The notes beneath the pieces are model-generated. The model searched no databases. It had not been told where the DNA came from and saw only the letters and a program-made list of their open reading frames with translations. Positions 50,447-60,428 of a stretch of DNA of 64,000 bases are shown one piece after another. This DNA is from Melioribacteraceae bacterium (lineage in GTDB: Bacteria > Bacteroidota > Ignavibacteria > Ignavibacteriales > Melioribacteraceae), in contig JALSTB010000018.1 of assembly GCA_026983955.1 (NCBI GenBank), positions 1-64,000 of the forward strand, in the 5' to 3' direction. The first letter of the stretch is position 1; each line of letters begins with the position of its first letter. The position numbers and the translations under genes are program-made.

Positions 50447-52084
50447 TCACCAGAAAACTGTGTAGAGAACTGCCAGAATAATCATCAGCAAATATGAACC
50501 AGCATTAAAAACGGAATCTGTTTTAAACATTTTTGCCGTAAGCGGAATTCCTTTCGGGTCGTCCACATTTTCCGATGTAGTTAGACTAACGCCCGCGATA
50601 ATTACCATTGTAATTAACAATGTGTACATCATTTGATCCATCCAAGGAAGATCGATGGCAGGCATTTTCAATACGAAAGCCACAAAAATGGAAAGTACAA
50701 CACCCACTATTGCCCCTTTGTTAGTGGTCTTTTTCCAAAAAAGTCCCATAAGAAAAACACCAAGAATACCCGGACTAACCAATCCGGTATACTCTTGAAT
50801 ATACTGAAACATTTGCGGAATATTACCGAGCAAAGGTGCAAGCACAATAGCAATTACCAACGCCGCCGCAGCAGCAATTCTTCCAATTCTTACAAGCGTT
50901 TTCTCCGTTGCGTTTTTGTTCAGATACGGTTTGTAAATATCCATCGTGAAAATCGTTGAAGTGGAATTAAGCATGGAAGCAAGAGAAGAAACTATGGCGG
51001 CGGTAAGTGCGGCAAGAACCAAACCTTTAAATCCTACCGGCACAAAAGTTTTTATTAACCACGGATACGCTTTATCGTAATTAATGCCACCGCCGTTTTT
51101 CAGAAATGCTTCTTTTACTCCCGGCATAATGGTGGTACCCTCGGGCTGAGTGAAAAGCACATAAGCAACAATGCCGGGGATAACAACCAGAATGGGAATC
51201 AACAGTTTCAAAAATGCAGCGAACAGAATTCCGCGTTGTCCTTGTTTTATCGATTTAGAAGCGAGCGTTCGTTGAATTATATATTGGTTAAAACCCCAAT
51301 AATATAAATTTGCAACCCACATTCCACCGATTAGTACGGCAATACCGGGCAAATTGTAAAATTCCGGATTGTCTTTAGTTAGAATCATATGAAACTTATT
51401 ACCGGCAACATTAAGAATATGGGAGAAACCGTGTATCACTCCACCTTCCGGTGTTACATATTCGAGAGCCAAAAAGGTTGTTATTAGACCGCCAAAAATC
51501 AACAGAACCACTTGTGCGATATCGGTCCACGCCACAGCGGAAAGTCCACCCCACAACGAATAAGCCGCAGCAATGAATGCCAGTCCTAAAATAGAGTAAA
51601 AGATTAAACCGCCATCTCCGTTGCCGATGATTGTATCAATTGCTTTTCCGCCAAGGAACAGAACGGAAGTAAGATTTACGAAAATAAAAAGTGAAACCCA
51701 GAATATGGCTAGTATGGTTTTAAGATTTGTACTGAACCGTTTTTCAATAAATTCGGGAATTGTATATAGACCTTTTTCAATAAAAATCGGGAGAAAATAT
51801 TTCCCGACTATAATTAAAGTGAGGGCAGCCATCCATTCGTAAGAAGCTATTGCAAGGCCAATTGCAAAACCCGAACCGGACATACCGATAAATTGTTCGG
51901 CGGAAATATTAGCCGCAATTAAAGAAGCACCTATTGCCCACCAAGGTAAAGTTTTTCCTGCGAGGAAATAATCTTTCGAATCGCGTTCGTGTCCCTTTTT
52001 TGTTCTGGAGACCCATAACCCGAGAAAAATTATTCCCAGAATATAAATTGCGAATACAACATAATCCAAAGTTGTAAAGTTCAT
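50447..52084 (-). CDS. sglT: sodium/sugar cotransporter (vSGLT-like, SSS family)
   Basis: 545 residues, about 14 membrane helices. Long stretches are near-identical in pattern to the Vibrio parahaemolyticus vSGLT: AANISAEQFIGMSGSG, IASYEWMAALTLIIVGKYF, ANLYYWGFNQYIIQRTLA, AAIVSSLASMLNS and FQYIQEYTGLVSPGIL. Residues known to bind sugar there are present (Q64, E83, the Asn of GFNQ, the Lys of FAAFLKL and the Gln of FQYIQEY). It should import glucose or galactose with Na+. It is the last gene of the glucan locus and probably brings in the sugar released by that locus. Confidence 0.93.
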   Translation of the reverse strand: MNFTTLDYVVFAIYILGIIFLGLWVSRTKKGHERDSKDYFLAGKTLPWWAIGASLIAANISAEQFIGMSGSGFAIGLAIASYEWMAALTLIIVGKYFLPIFIEKGLYTIPEFIEKRFSTNLKTILAIFWVSLFIFVNLTSVLFLGGKAIDTIIGNGDGGLIFYSILGLAFIAAAYSLWGGLSAVAWTDIAQVVLLIFGGLITTFLALEYVTPEGGVIHGFSHILNVAGNKFHMILTKDNPEFYNLPGIAVLIGGMWVANLYYWGFNQYIIQRTLASKSIKQGQRGILFAAFLKLLIPILVVIPGIVAYVLFTQPEGTTIMPGVKEAFLKNGGGINYDKAYPWLIKTFVPVGFKGLVLAALTAAIVSSLASMLNSTSTIFTMDIYKPYLNKNATEKTLVRIGRIAAAAALVIAIVLAPLLGNIPQMFQYIQEYTGLVSPGILGVFLMGLFWKKTTNKGAIVGVVLSIFVAFVLKMPAIDLPWMDQMMYTLLITMVIIAGVSLTTSENVDDPKGIPLTAKMFKTDSVFNAGSYLLMIILAVLYTVFW

Positions 52085-52123
52085 CTGAAACCCATAGTTT
52101 TTTAGAAGTATTTTAATATTGAA

Positions 52124-54901
52124 CTATTTAACAAGCATCATCTTCCTTGTTTTTACGTATTTTCCGGCTCTTAAAATATAAAAATATATTCCCGAAGATT
52201 CTCCGCTTGCATCCCATTCAACCGAATATGAACCCGGATTTAATTTTTTATTCAGTAATGATTTTATTTTTCGTCCCAATACATCGTATATCTCCAACTT
52301 GATTCCGCTTTCCTCCGGAATGCTGAACGTAATTTTTGTGGAAGGATTAAACGGGTTCGGGTAGTTTTGATAAAGCCGGAAATGTTCCGGTATTTTTTCA
52401 TTTATTCTTTTTACTGAAGTAGGGAGTATTGTTTGTTCATATATTTGCTTTGCGACAACTCTTTCATATAATATTCTGTGCCCTGCGTTGTTTAAATGAA
52501 CACCATCTCCCGAATTGTATTCAGGTTTAATTCCGTTATTCGAATCGGCAATTCCATTCCAAAAATCGATTGCATGATCGCCAAACCGTGAAAAAGTGGA
52601 ATCTCTCATTTCAACTTGTAAATTTCTTTTTTCTTCTGAAAAATTTCTCGGTTGAGTTGTTGTTATCCAAACCGGGATATTTGCTTCAGAGGCTTTTGCC
52701 AAAATAGTATCATAATTCGCTAGCTGCTCTTGAATAGAGAATCCGTTAGCAACATCATTAGACGGTAAATTAATAATTATTGCGCTCGGATTATAAGAAA
52801 TTGCTTTCGAAATGTTATGAGAAGTATCCGGAGCAGGTCTTCCTGCAGGCGGAAGGTAACCATCGGGCATTAGTTGATAAGTTGTATAACCACCCACAGC
52901 TAAATTTATTACTTGTATAGTTGTATTTTTACTGTATATGTATTTACGGTACCGGTTAACCCATGCGCTATCGGGCGAACTTGGTCCGGTTCCTGCAGCG
53001 GTTGATGAACCAAGAACAACTATATTTCCCGTTTTAGAAGAAGTTGCAATTCTAAAAACACCATCACTAACATCATAAAAGTTCGGATTATCTTGTTTAG
53101 TAATTTTTATCAAACACGAATCAGAGTTAAGAGTGTCCGGAATTTTCCATTGGGTAAATTCCCCGTTAATAGCCGGTGTGGCGGGAGTTAATGTTTCCCA
53201 AGTATTTCCATTGTCGGGAGAAAATTCTATTTTTACAATACTCACATTCTTGCTTTTCCAGGTAATGCGGGGAAATGAACCGGTTGTCCAATACTCTCCG
53301 CCGTTAGGTGAAGTTATTTGAATAGAAGGGAAACCTCCGAAACCGGCAATTTCCTCATCCGTCAATGCTCTTGAAAAAAGCTTAATATCCGAAACGGTTA
53401 ATTCGTTATCCTCGGCGCTTTCATCTGCAAATAGTAAAAGTTTGGAGGTCAGAGCAAAACGTCCGTCAATATCTTGTGGTTCACCGGATTTAACTTTAAT
53501 TCCATTAACATAATAATCGTGTCGGTTACCATTTGCCACGCTTACGGCAATTCTATACCATTTATCTGCAAAAATTGTGGGATCTGAATAACCCGTAGCC
53601 CTTATTCCCAATTTCCCCTTGGAAGAAATGAACCAATCGGCATCGGTGGCATTTGTTGTATCTGTTTGCATGAGTGCATACCATAATCCGTCAACCGGAA
53701 TTTTAACATCCATCATCAAAGTATAGCTGTTTACCATTGCGCCGCCACCATTGGGCTCTATTCCGTGTTCAATAGTGTAAAAGTTTCCCGGTCCTATTGT
53801 TACAGCACCGTCATTACCGGCTGGTCCCGGGGCAGCAAAATGGTTGCCGGTAAGAATAAGCGGATTTCCTGTTTCTGCTTTTAATAAACTATCCTGGTTA
53901 TCAAACGTCCAATGTCCTACCAAACCGGTACCTAAATTACCTTCGATAATGGAAAAAGCATGCTCGCTTATATCGTAAATCGATGTATCATTAACATCGG
54001 TTATTTTGATGAAGACAGATTCTTCTGGATCGGAGGGTAAATTCCAAGCATAACCACCGCTGGTTGCATCCACATTCTCTGCAATTGTTTGCCAGGTATT
54101 CATACTATCCGTTGAAAATTCAATATTGATGAAATCTATTTCCGTACTTTCCCAAAGAATAGTTTGTTGAGTATTAACTTGCCATTGTTCTCCGCCGTTA
54201 GGACTTACCAATTCTAGGGTAGGGTACCCCCCTAACGAAGCGATTTCATCATCAGCTAAATCCCGCGAAAATATTTTAATATCGGAAACATCTATACTAT
54301 TATCTTCACCATTTTCATCAGCAAAAAATAAGATAACGGAAGATAATGCAAAACGTTCGTCTACATTTTGCGGGGTGCCGGTTAAAACTTTCTTACCGTT
54401 AATGTAATAATCGAACCTGTTTCCGTTCGCAACACTTGCCGCAAGGCGGTACCATTGTTCAGGTACCAATTTTTTAGTCGTATACCCAACAGCGTGTATG
54501 CCAAGTTTTCCAGAAGAAGAAATAAACCAATCGCCGTCACTCACATTTGTTGAATCTGTTTGAAATAATGCATACCATTGCCCTAGCTGGTGAAATCTTA
54601 CATCCATTACAACGGTATAACTGTTTACTAGTGTGCCGCCACCGTTTGGAGAAATTCCATGCTGTGCGGTGTAATAACTGCCAACACCTATGTTAGCAGC
54701 TCCGTCTGCCGAGTCATATCCCGCAATTGCGGTTTGAGTACCAGTAAGTATTAACGGAGTCCCAACATCTGCAGCAGTTAAATTGGTCGGGTCATCAAAG
54801 TTCCAGTGACCAACCATATCGTCAACCAAATCATTTTTAAGTTGAGCAAACAGTAAGGTTGAGAATAAAAAACTTACAATTAATAATAATTTAATATTCA
54901 T
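52124..54901 (-). CDS. LamG/SGNH-hydrolase T9SS cargo
   Basis: 925 residues. Signal peptide; LamG domain 1 (about 25-235); Kre9-like beta module (SPNGGEQW, about 238-318); LamG domain 2 (about 325-535); second such module (SPNGGEYW); SGNH hydrolase (about 628-820); T9SS sorting domain (YQNYPNPFNPSTKITF). SGNH blocks: GSSTAAG (Ser as nucleophile), NLPSNDVANG (Asn) and DGVHLNNAGH (Asp/His). It is likely an esterase acting on a decorated polysaccharide, held near substrate by LamG modules. It lies between the symporter and a LamG phosphoesterase. Confidence 0.88.
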   Translation of the reverse strand: MNIKLLLIVSFLFSTLLFAQLKNDLVDDMVGHWNFDDPTNLTAADVGTPLILTGTQTAIAGYDSADGAANIGVGSYYTAQHGISPNGGGTLVNSYTVVMDVRFHQLGQWYALFQTDSTNVSDGDWFISSSGKLGIHAVGYTTKKLVPEQWYRLAASVANGNRFDYYINGKKVLTGTPQNVDERFALSSVILFFADENGEDNSIDVSDIKIFSRDLADDEIASLGGYPTLELVSPNGGEQWQVNTQQTILWESTEIDFINIEFSTDSMNTWQTIAENVDATSGGYAWNLPSDPEESVFIKITDVNDTSIYDISEHAFSIIEGNLGTGLVGHWTFDNQDSLLKAETGNPLILTGNHFAAPGPAGNDGAVTIGPGNFYTIEHGIEPNGGGAMVNSYTLMMDVKIPVDGLWYALMQTDTTNATDADWFISSKGKLGIRATGYSDPTIFADKWYRIAVSVANGNRHDYYVNGIKVKSGEPQDIDGRFALTSKLLLFADESAEDNELTVSDIKLFSRALTDEEIAGFGGFPSIQITSPNGGEYWTTGSFPRITWKSKNVSIVKIEFSPDNGNTWETLTPATPAINGEFTQWKIPDTLNSDSCLIKITKQDNPNFYDVSDGVFRIATSSKTGNIVVLGSSTAAGTGPSSPDSAWVNRYRKYIYSKNTTIQVINLAVGGYTTYQLMPDGYLPPAGRPAPDTSHNISKAISYNPSAIIINLPSNDVANGFSIQEQLANYDTILAKASEANIPVWITTTQPRNFSEEKRNLQVEMRDSTFSRFGDHAIDFWNGIADSNNGIKPEYNSGDGVHLNNAGHRILYERVVAKQIYEQTILPTSVKRINEKIPEHFRLYQNYPNPFNPSTKITFSIPEESGIKLEIYDVLGRKIKSLLNKKLNPGSYSVEWDASGESSGIYFYILRAGKYVKTRKMMLVK

Positions 54902-54915
54902 ATTTACCTCTTAGG

Positions 54916-57414
54916 TTATTTAATTAGATTCATTTTTTTTATTTCGATGTAGTTATTCGCTTCTAATCTGTAATAATACACTCCGCTGCTAAGTGAGGAA
55001 GCATTAAAGATTATTTTGTGCGAGCCTTTTTGCATAATTTTTCTGTCGATTAAAGTTCTTACCAACTTCCCGAGATTATCAAAAACCATCAACTTAACAA
55101 TGCTTGTTTCGGGTAATTCAAATTGTATTGTTGTTGTAGGATTAAAGGGGTTCGGATAATTAACTTCCAAATTATACTCGAACGGTTTTTTCGATTCATC
55201 GTTTATACTAACAGTATTATCAGTATAAAAAGGGACCTCATCCGACCATTCCGACCATTGAAGATTTTTATCCCGGTATCTCACCCTAACCCAGTACTTA
55301 TTAGTTCCCGAAGAAAGCATATTTGCTGTAATTGTATATGACGTGAGATCAATTCCCATGTTAAGGTCTATCGGAGTTAAATCGGGTGGATCCGTAACGC
55401 CGTATATATTTTCAAAATCCCTTTTAACATTTATTAGCGGAGTATCATAATTACCTTCGGAACTTGTTACCTGAAATTGTGAACTCATAATTTCATATGT
55501 TCCGTTGTAGCCGGATGCATTGACCATAAACGGGAACGAAATGGTTTCATCCGGTGAAGGAGTTACAATAGAAGGTTTGGAGGGCAGTGCTTGGTTTTTC
55601 TTGTCTCTAAAGAAACTGTCCAAAACAACATTATCCAGCTTTTTATCAGGATTGCCTAAAGTATATGTAACAGCATTATATTTTTTATTTTTTATATCTA
55701 CATCAACTATTGTGTAAATATTATAGTCGTATGTTTTTTGAATTTCGGGGTAATCATGTTGATTCGGATACATTCCCCATCTATCCAAATTTGAATTTCC
55801 CCCGCCATCCAACAATAATCTGAAGCTACCGTTTTCCACAGTTCCCCGTTCATAATTATGTGAGTGTCCATAAGAAAGCATATCGACTTTACTGTAGTTT
55901 TTTAAAACGGGAATTACTCTGTTTTGTACATATTCCGTATTACCATCCGGCCAAAGTTCACTATGACCGGGGTGATGACAAAAAACAAAAATCCAGTCTA
56001 TTGTTCCGTCAGCTTGCGCATCATTTAATGTTTGTGTTAACCAATTTATTTGTATATTATTACGGTGTTGGGTGTTGCTGTTAACCACAATAAATTTAAT
56101 TTTCCCGATTCTGAACGAATAATATTTCTCACCTTCCGTTCCTCCGAAATCTTCAAATTTCATATAGTTGTAAAAATTCGAAGACTCCCTTTCATGATTT
56201 CCAATGCTTATCATGTGAGGGAAATAAGGAGAAAGTGGAGCTATCGGTTGAAAATATTCATTTTGGTACTCGGAAAGATTATCACCGTTAGTAACAATAT
56301 CTCCCACGTTAAAAATAAGGTTTACACTGTCAACAAAATTTTCTCCGTATAGAGTTTGTAATTTACTTTTCAACGAATCGTATATTTCCCTGAACCTGTC
56401 GGGTGAAGTACGATTATCACCAAGTATGACAAATCTTATATGCCCGTCATTTACATAATCGAGTGGCTGAGTTCTGAACGAATAAATTTCAGTTTCAATT
56501 GAATCGGTTTTAACTTTGTAAAAATATTTTGTGCTTGGCGATAATCCTTCCAATTTTGCGGTATGCCAAACAGTTGTGGGATTAAAGAAATAAGTTGTAG
56601 CTTGTGTACTGTTTCCCAAGTTTTGCGTTTTGCCGTAAAGAACTTCCGGATTATTCCCTTTGGAAGCCCAGCTGATGTAAATTGATGTAGGCGTAGGCGA
56701 TTGAAGATACGGAACAACCGGTTTATCTTCAATTGAAACGGTATAACCTCCAAGCTGGGCAATTTCACTGTCTGATAAATCTTTTGAAAATATCTTAACA
56801 TCGGCAACTTCGATGGTATTGTCCTCTCCATTTTCATCAGCAAATAATAAAAGAACGGGTTGCAGTGCGAACCTGCCGTCTATACTTCCCGGTGTTCCAC
56901 TTAACGCCTTGCTGCCGTTGATATAATAATCATATTTGTTGCCGTTTGAAACGCTGATTGCAATTCTGTACCACTGTTTTGAGATTAAAGTTTCGTTGGT
57001 ATACCCCACCGCTCCTATACCTATTTTACCGTTCTGGGATATGAACCAATCTCCGTCAGTTACATTAGTCGAATCAGTTTGGTATAATGCATGCCAACTG
57101 CCTATTTGATTCACCCTAACATCCATCACAATGGAATAATTGTTTACCAAATTTCCACCACCGTTAGGCTGGATATTATGACGCACTTTATAATAACTGC
57201 CAACACCTATTTGTACGGCGCCGTCGTTACTGTCTGGACCCGCAATCGCTGTATGATTACCTATTAGTTCAAGTGGAGATCCAAGTTCTGCGGCTGTTAA
57301 GCTATCCGGATTGTCGAAAGTCCAATGCCCAACCATATAATCTAATGGGGATTGAGCAAAATAAGCCGTATAATTTAAAAGCATAAGAATTATAAGTAAT
57401 TTTATTTTTACCAT
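54916..57414 (-). CDS. LamG/metallophosphoesterase T9SS cargo
   Basis: 832 residues. Signal peptide (LAYFAQ region), LamG (about 22-232) closely similar to both LamG domains of the next gene, a purple-acid-phosphatase-type FN3 domain (about 235-325) with ISWASKGNNPEVLYG, then a metallophosphoesterase domain with GDNRTSPDR, GDIVTNGDN, GNHERE (about 404), CHHPGHS and GHSHNYERG (about 516). A beta-sandwich and a T9SS domain (YPNPFNPTTTIQF) follow. The five metal-binding blocks appear intact. It could remove phosphate from extracellular substrates. Confidence 0.9.
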   Translation of the reverse strand: MVKIKLLIILMLLNYTAYFAQSPLDYMVGHWTFDNPDSLTAAELGSPLELIGNHTAIAGPDSNDGAVQIGVGSYYKVRHNIQPNGGGNLVNNYSIVMDVRVNQIGSWHALYQTDSTNVTDGDWFISQNGKIGIGAVGYTNETLISKQWYRIAISVSNGNKYDYYINGSKALSGTPGSIDGRFALQPVLLLFADENGEDNTIEVADVKIFSKDLSDSEIAQLGGYTVSIEDKPVVPYLQSPTPTSIYISWASKGNNPEVLYGKTQNLGNSTQATTYFFNPTTVWHTAKLEGLSPSTKYFYKVKTDSIETEIYSFRTQPLDYVNDGHIRFVILGDNRTSPDRFREIYDSLKSKLQTLYGENFVDSVNLIFNVGDIVTNGDNLSEYQNEYFQPIAPLSPYFPHMISIGNHERESSNFYNYMKFEDFGGTEGEKYYSFRIGKIKFIVVNSNTQHRNNIQINWLTQTLNDAQADGTIDWIFVFCHHPGHSELWPDGNTEYVQNRVIPVLKNYSKVDMLSYGHSHNYERGTVENGSFRLLLDGGGNSNLDRWGMYPNQHDYPEIQKTYDYNIYTIVDVDIKNKKYNAVTYTLGNPDKKLDNVVLDSFFRDKKNQALPSKPSIVTPSPDETISFPFMVNASGYNGTYEIMSSQFQVTSSEGNYDTPLINVKRDFENIYGVTDPPDLTPIDLNMGIDLTSYTITANMLSSGTNKYWVRVRYRDKNLQWSEWSDEVPFYTDNTVSINDESKKPFEYNLEVNYPNPFNPTTTIQFELPETSIVKLMVFDNLGKLVRTLIDRKIMQKGSHKIIFNASSLSSGVYYYRLEANNYIEIKKMNLIK

Positions 57415-57525
57415 CTTTTCCTCTCTTTCTTAATATTTTTTCCATTATCTATTATGTTTTAATATATTAATATTAAATTGACTTAGTTAATACTAATCTC
57501 TTATAACCATTGGAATTCACACGTT
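57415..57525. other. AT-rich spacer upstream of the LamG-phosphoesterase gene
   Basis: 111 bases, strongly AT-rich, between the stop of the GH16 gene and the start of the phosphoesterase gene, longer than other gaps in this locus, so an internal promoter is possible. A GAGAGGAAAAG ribosome site stands before the ATG at 57414. No hairpin is evident. Confidence 0.4.
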
Positions 57526-59367
57526 TTATTTTAAGTACACCAACTTTTTTGAACTTGCGAAATATCTTCCACTAAGTTTGTAATAATATATTCCAGAGCT
57601 TACAGATTTATTAAAGTTGTTTAACCCGTCCCACTCAACAACGTGTGCACCCGGATTAAGTGTTCCCAGATATTTTTTATACACTTTATTTCCAATTGAA
57701 TCAAAAATTTCGAGTGTCAGTACATCTTGTCTTGAAAGTTTAAATCTTATTCTGGTAATTCCGTTAAAAGGATTGGGAAAATTCTGGTACAGTTTGAAAT
57801 CACCGTCCATACCTAAACTTTTCCGGCTTTTAATTCCAGTGGTTATTTGGTTCAATACAATGGCATTGATAAAGGTACTATCTACATTTTGTTCGAAGTA
57901 AATATCTAGTATTTCATCTTCTACAAATATCTCGCTTTGAATTTTATAAAAAGCGTTTCTTCCGGCTTCTGCATAAACATCAACGTTTTTACGGATATAT
58001 TGATCTTCAACTATAATATTAAACGTCCTCTCCCCAACCAGATTATTATCCTTTTCGGCAAATAGGAGTGACAAATCGTATTTTCCGTTAGGTACGTGAA
58101 ACTTATAAGATATAATTCCAGCCCTTTCCGTTAAAAATACTTCATCGTCATTAGTACCAAGTATGTTGATACCGGAATAAGTTCGTAATTTTCCGCTGTA
58201 ATAACCGTATTCTTTGTCCGGCGCCCATTCTTGATCGGCCAAATAATCTTTATAAGAACCGCCGCCAACATTAACTTTTACAGGAAACACAAGTGGGTTA
58301 ATTTTATTTACAGTTGTCGCTTGCAAAGGTTTGATGTTTGGAGAAAGTCTATCTTCTGTAATGTTCTTAACAATTAAATTCGTAGATTCATACGGGTCTA
58401 ATTCATCAGTGGTAATGTTAACAACTCTGCGGTCGGCCGATAGTTTTGCTGCAAGTACTTGAACACCGGAAATGATATAATTAGAAACGTCTTCCGATGA
58501 AGTTTTATCCAGCTCTTCAGAAAATTGTATGGTAACAGATTTGTTATAATTAGCTCTTGCCCAAATAATACTTGGGGGAATATTATCAACATCGCCGGTG
58601 TTATCCGGATCAGTAACATAAAGGTTAAGTAACCCGTTTTTAATAATTACATTCTCTGGAATAAAATCAACCAAATTACCCTGAAAAGTACCAGTGGTTA
58701 TTTTCCATTTTGTTGAATCGAAAACATCAAAATCATCTTGCCATTGCACAGTAAAATTGTTCCCGCTTCCGTAACTACCGTTTCCAGGCGTATAGGAAGA
58801 ATAACGTACCCAATCGTACTCTGCGTTAAACGGCAGATATAAGTCGTTGAAATATCCTACCCAGTTTGTATATTCAGGAATCCATAAGTTCATTTCAATA
58901 TTTTGAGCACGTGTCAATGTTTGCACGTGATTACCGGTTTGCCGGAATACTTCAACTCCATCGACAAACCAAGCCACGTAATCGGGTGTCCATTCAAAGC
59001 CATATTCATGGAAATCGATATATGGGTCGAATTTAACATATTGACTTCTTATATGGAAGGTTCGTCCCGGCGTTATTGCGTTAAACTGAACGTTATTTTT
59101 ATATCTGCCAACAATTTCTATATCAATTTCATTCCAATTTGAAATACCTCCGCTTTCCCAATGATGATATGTAAAAAAAGAAGAGACAGCACCCTCTCTG
59201 TTTGCCGGTTTAAACCTAACGTCGAATCTTCCGTATTTATATGTGTTAACAGATACAATTTCGGCACCTTTATATTTTTTGGAAAACATCTGGGAGGGCA
59301 TTATAATTGTTAGAATTACCAGACTAATATAAATTTTTACTTTATTATGTATAATATTATCCATCAT
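57526..59367 (-). CDS. circularly permuted GH16 beta-1,3-1,4-glucanase (lichenase) with malectin domain, T9SS cargo
   Basis: 613 residues. After the signal peptide the GH16 jelly roll starts at its middle strand, KGAEIVSVNTYKYGRFDVRFKPA, carries the catalytic triad E80-D82-E84 in WNEIDIEIVG, and only after AEYDWVRYS (about 195) does the usual N-terminal strand region appear: QWQDDFDVFDSTKW and ENVIIKNGLLNLYV (to about 255). That reversed order is the natural permutation known from the Fibrobacter succinogenes 1,3-1,4-beta-glucanase, and the linker YTPGNGSYG matches too. A Big_5-like Ig module (about 265-360), a malectin/CBM57 domain (about 362-505) and a T9SS domain (YQNFPNPFNGITRI) follow. 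Confidence 0.88.
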   Translation of the reverse strand: MMDNIIHNKVKIYISLVILTIIMPSQMFSKKYKGAEIVSVNTYKYGRFDVRFKPANREGAVSSFFTYHHWESGGISNWNEIDIEIVGRYKNNVQFNAITPGRTFHIRSQYVKFDPYIDFHEYGFEWTPDYVAWFVDGVEVFRQTGNHVQTLTRAQNIEMNLWIPEYTNWVGYFNDLYLPFNAEYDWVRYSSYTPGNGSYGSGNNFTVQWQDDFDVFDSTKWKITTGTFQGNLVDFIPENVIIKNGLLNLYVTDPDNTGDVDNIPPSIIWARANYNKSVTIQFSEELDKTSSEDVSNYIISGVQVLAAKLSADRRVVNITTDELDPYESTNLIVKNITEDRLSPNIKPLQATTVNKINPLVFPVKVNVGGGSYKDYLADQEWAPDKEYGYYSGKLRTYSGINILGTNDDEVFLTERAGIISYKFHVPNGKYDLSLLFAEKDNNLVGERTFNIIVEDQYIRKNVDVYAEAGRNAFYKIQSEIFVEDEILDIYFEQNVDSTFINAIVLNQITTGIKSRKSLGMDGDFKLYQNFPNPFNGITRIRFKLSRQDVLTLEIFDSIGNKVYKKYLGTLNPGAHVVEWDGLNNFNKSVSSGIYYYKLSGRYFASSKKLVYLK

Positions 59368-59379
59368 TATTAATATTAA

Positions 59380-60414
59380 TTAAAATACAATGCTAAATGA
59401 AAATTTTTGAATATTTGAAAGCCTTCCAAAATCCGCATATGTATAATCCACACTAATTGCCAAGTTTCCCAGAAGCAATTGTTTCAATCCTACTCCGAGT
59501 GTAAAAGATTCTTCCGAATTATCCAGAAACAATGATTTGTAGCCTCCACGCAAAAAAATTGTATTTCCAAAATTATACTCTGCACCAAAGTTCACACTCT
59601 CGTAATTGTCGCTGGGATGTAAAGCATCAAGAGTAATAGTAACACGGTGTGATTGTGTATTTAACACTTGATATGCCAGCCCTACTCTGAAATTCAACGG
59701 TAATTCCCAACTGTCAGTTTGTAGTTGTGCCGGAATTTTACCATTGTTGCCTGTTGATTCCGGATCGGGATCATATAAAACTAATGCAGATTTTCCCTCC
59801 ATTTTCATAGGTGTTCCAAAATTCGAAATGCTCATTCCCAGCACAATTCCATCGAATGGCGTAATGTATTTAACGCCTAAATCGATTGCGACTGCGCTAG
59901 CGGTCATTTTCCAAATTTTCTGATAAACGAACTTAGGGTTAAACCCAATTGAAAATTTATCTGTTAATTTCAAAGAATATGCAATACTAAAAGCGATATC
60001 CGAAACGGAAAAAGTCTCCCCGGTTCCTTCAGGTTCTTCAACCGTTGTAACGTTCATATCTTTAATATCAGATGCTGTGAAGCTGAGACCTAATGTACCA
60101 ATACCTCCAAGAGAGTATGTTGCTGCCATAAAATTATAATTTATGCCGGCAATCCAATTGGTATGTTCAATCATAATAGACGTTCCGGTTATATCAACAA
60201 TACCGGCTGGATTCCAGTAAATGGCGCTTGGGTCGTCTGCCAATGCAACAAAGGCGCTTCCCATTGCGCTGGCTTTTGCCCCTTGTCCAATAGATAAAAA
60301 TGATGCAGCAGTTGTTCCTTTTTTGGAAACATTTGTTACGGTTTGTTGGGAATAAACAAATGAGTTAAACAAAAATAATGTAACTGCAAAAATCGATTTG
60401 ATGTTTAGTTTCAT
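59380..60414 (-). CDS. PorV/PorQ family outer-membrane barrel protein
   Basis: 344 residues. Signal peptide to about 22, then AASFLSIGQGAKASAMGSAFVALADDPSAIYWNPAGI, the characteristic PorV/PorQ (FadL-like) N-terminal sequence, followed by about fourteen strands ending KFSFSIVF. PorV is the T9SS shuttle that carries cargo to the sortase at the surface. It lies between the 1031-residue surface protein and the lichenase gene, as in many Ignavibacteria receptor loci. It may be a locus-specific paralogue; the house T9SS PorV is probably elsewhere. Confidence 0.88.
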   Translation of the reverse strand: MKLNIKSIFAVTLFLFNSFVYSQQTVTNVSKKGTTAASFLSIGQGAKASAMGSAFVALADDPSAIYWNPAGIVDITGTSIMIEHTNWIAGINYNFMAATYSLGGIGTLGLSFTASDIKDMNVTTVEEPEGTGETFSVSDIAFSIAYSLKLTDKFSIGFNPKFVYQKIWKMTASAVAIDLGVKYITPFDGIVLGMSISNFGTPMKMEGKSALVLYDPDPESTGNNGKIPAQLQTDSWELPLNFRVGLAYQVLNTQSHRVTITLDALHPSDNYESVNFGAEYNFGNTIFLRGGYKSLFLDNSEESFTLGVGLKQLLLGNLAISVDYTYADFGRLSNIQKFSFSIVF

Positions 60415-60428
60415 CCACTATCTCCGGA

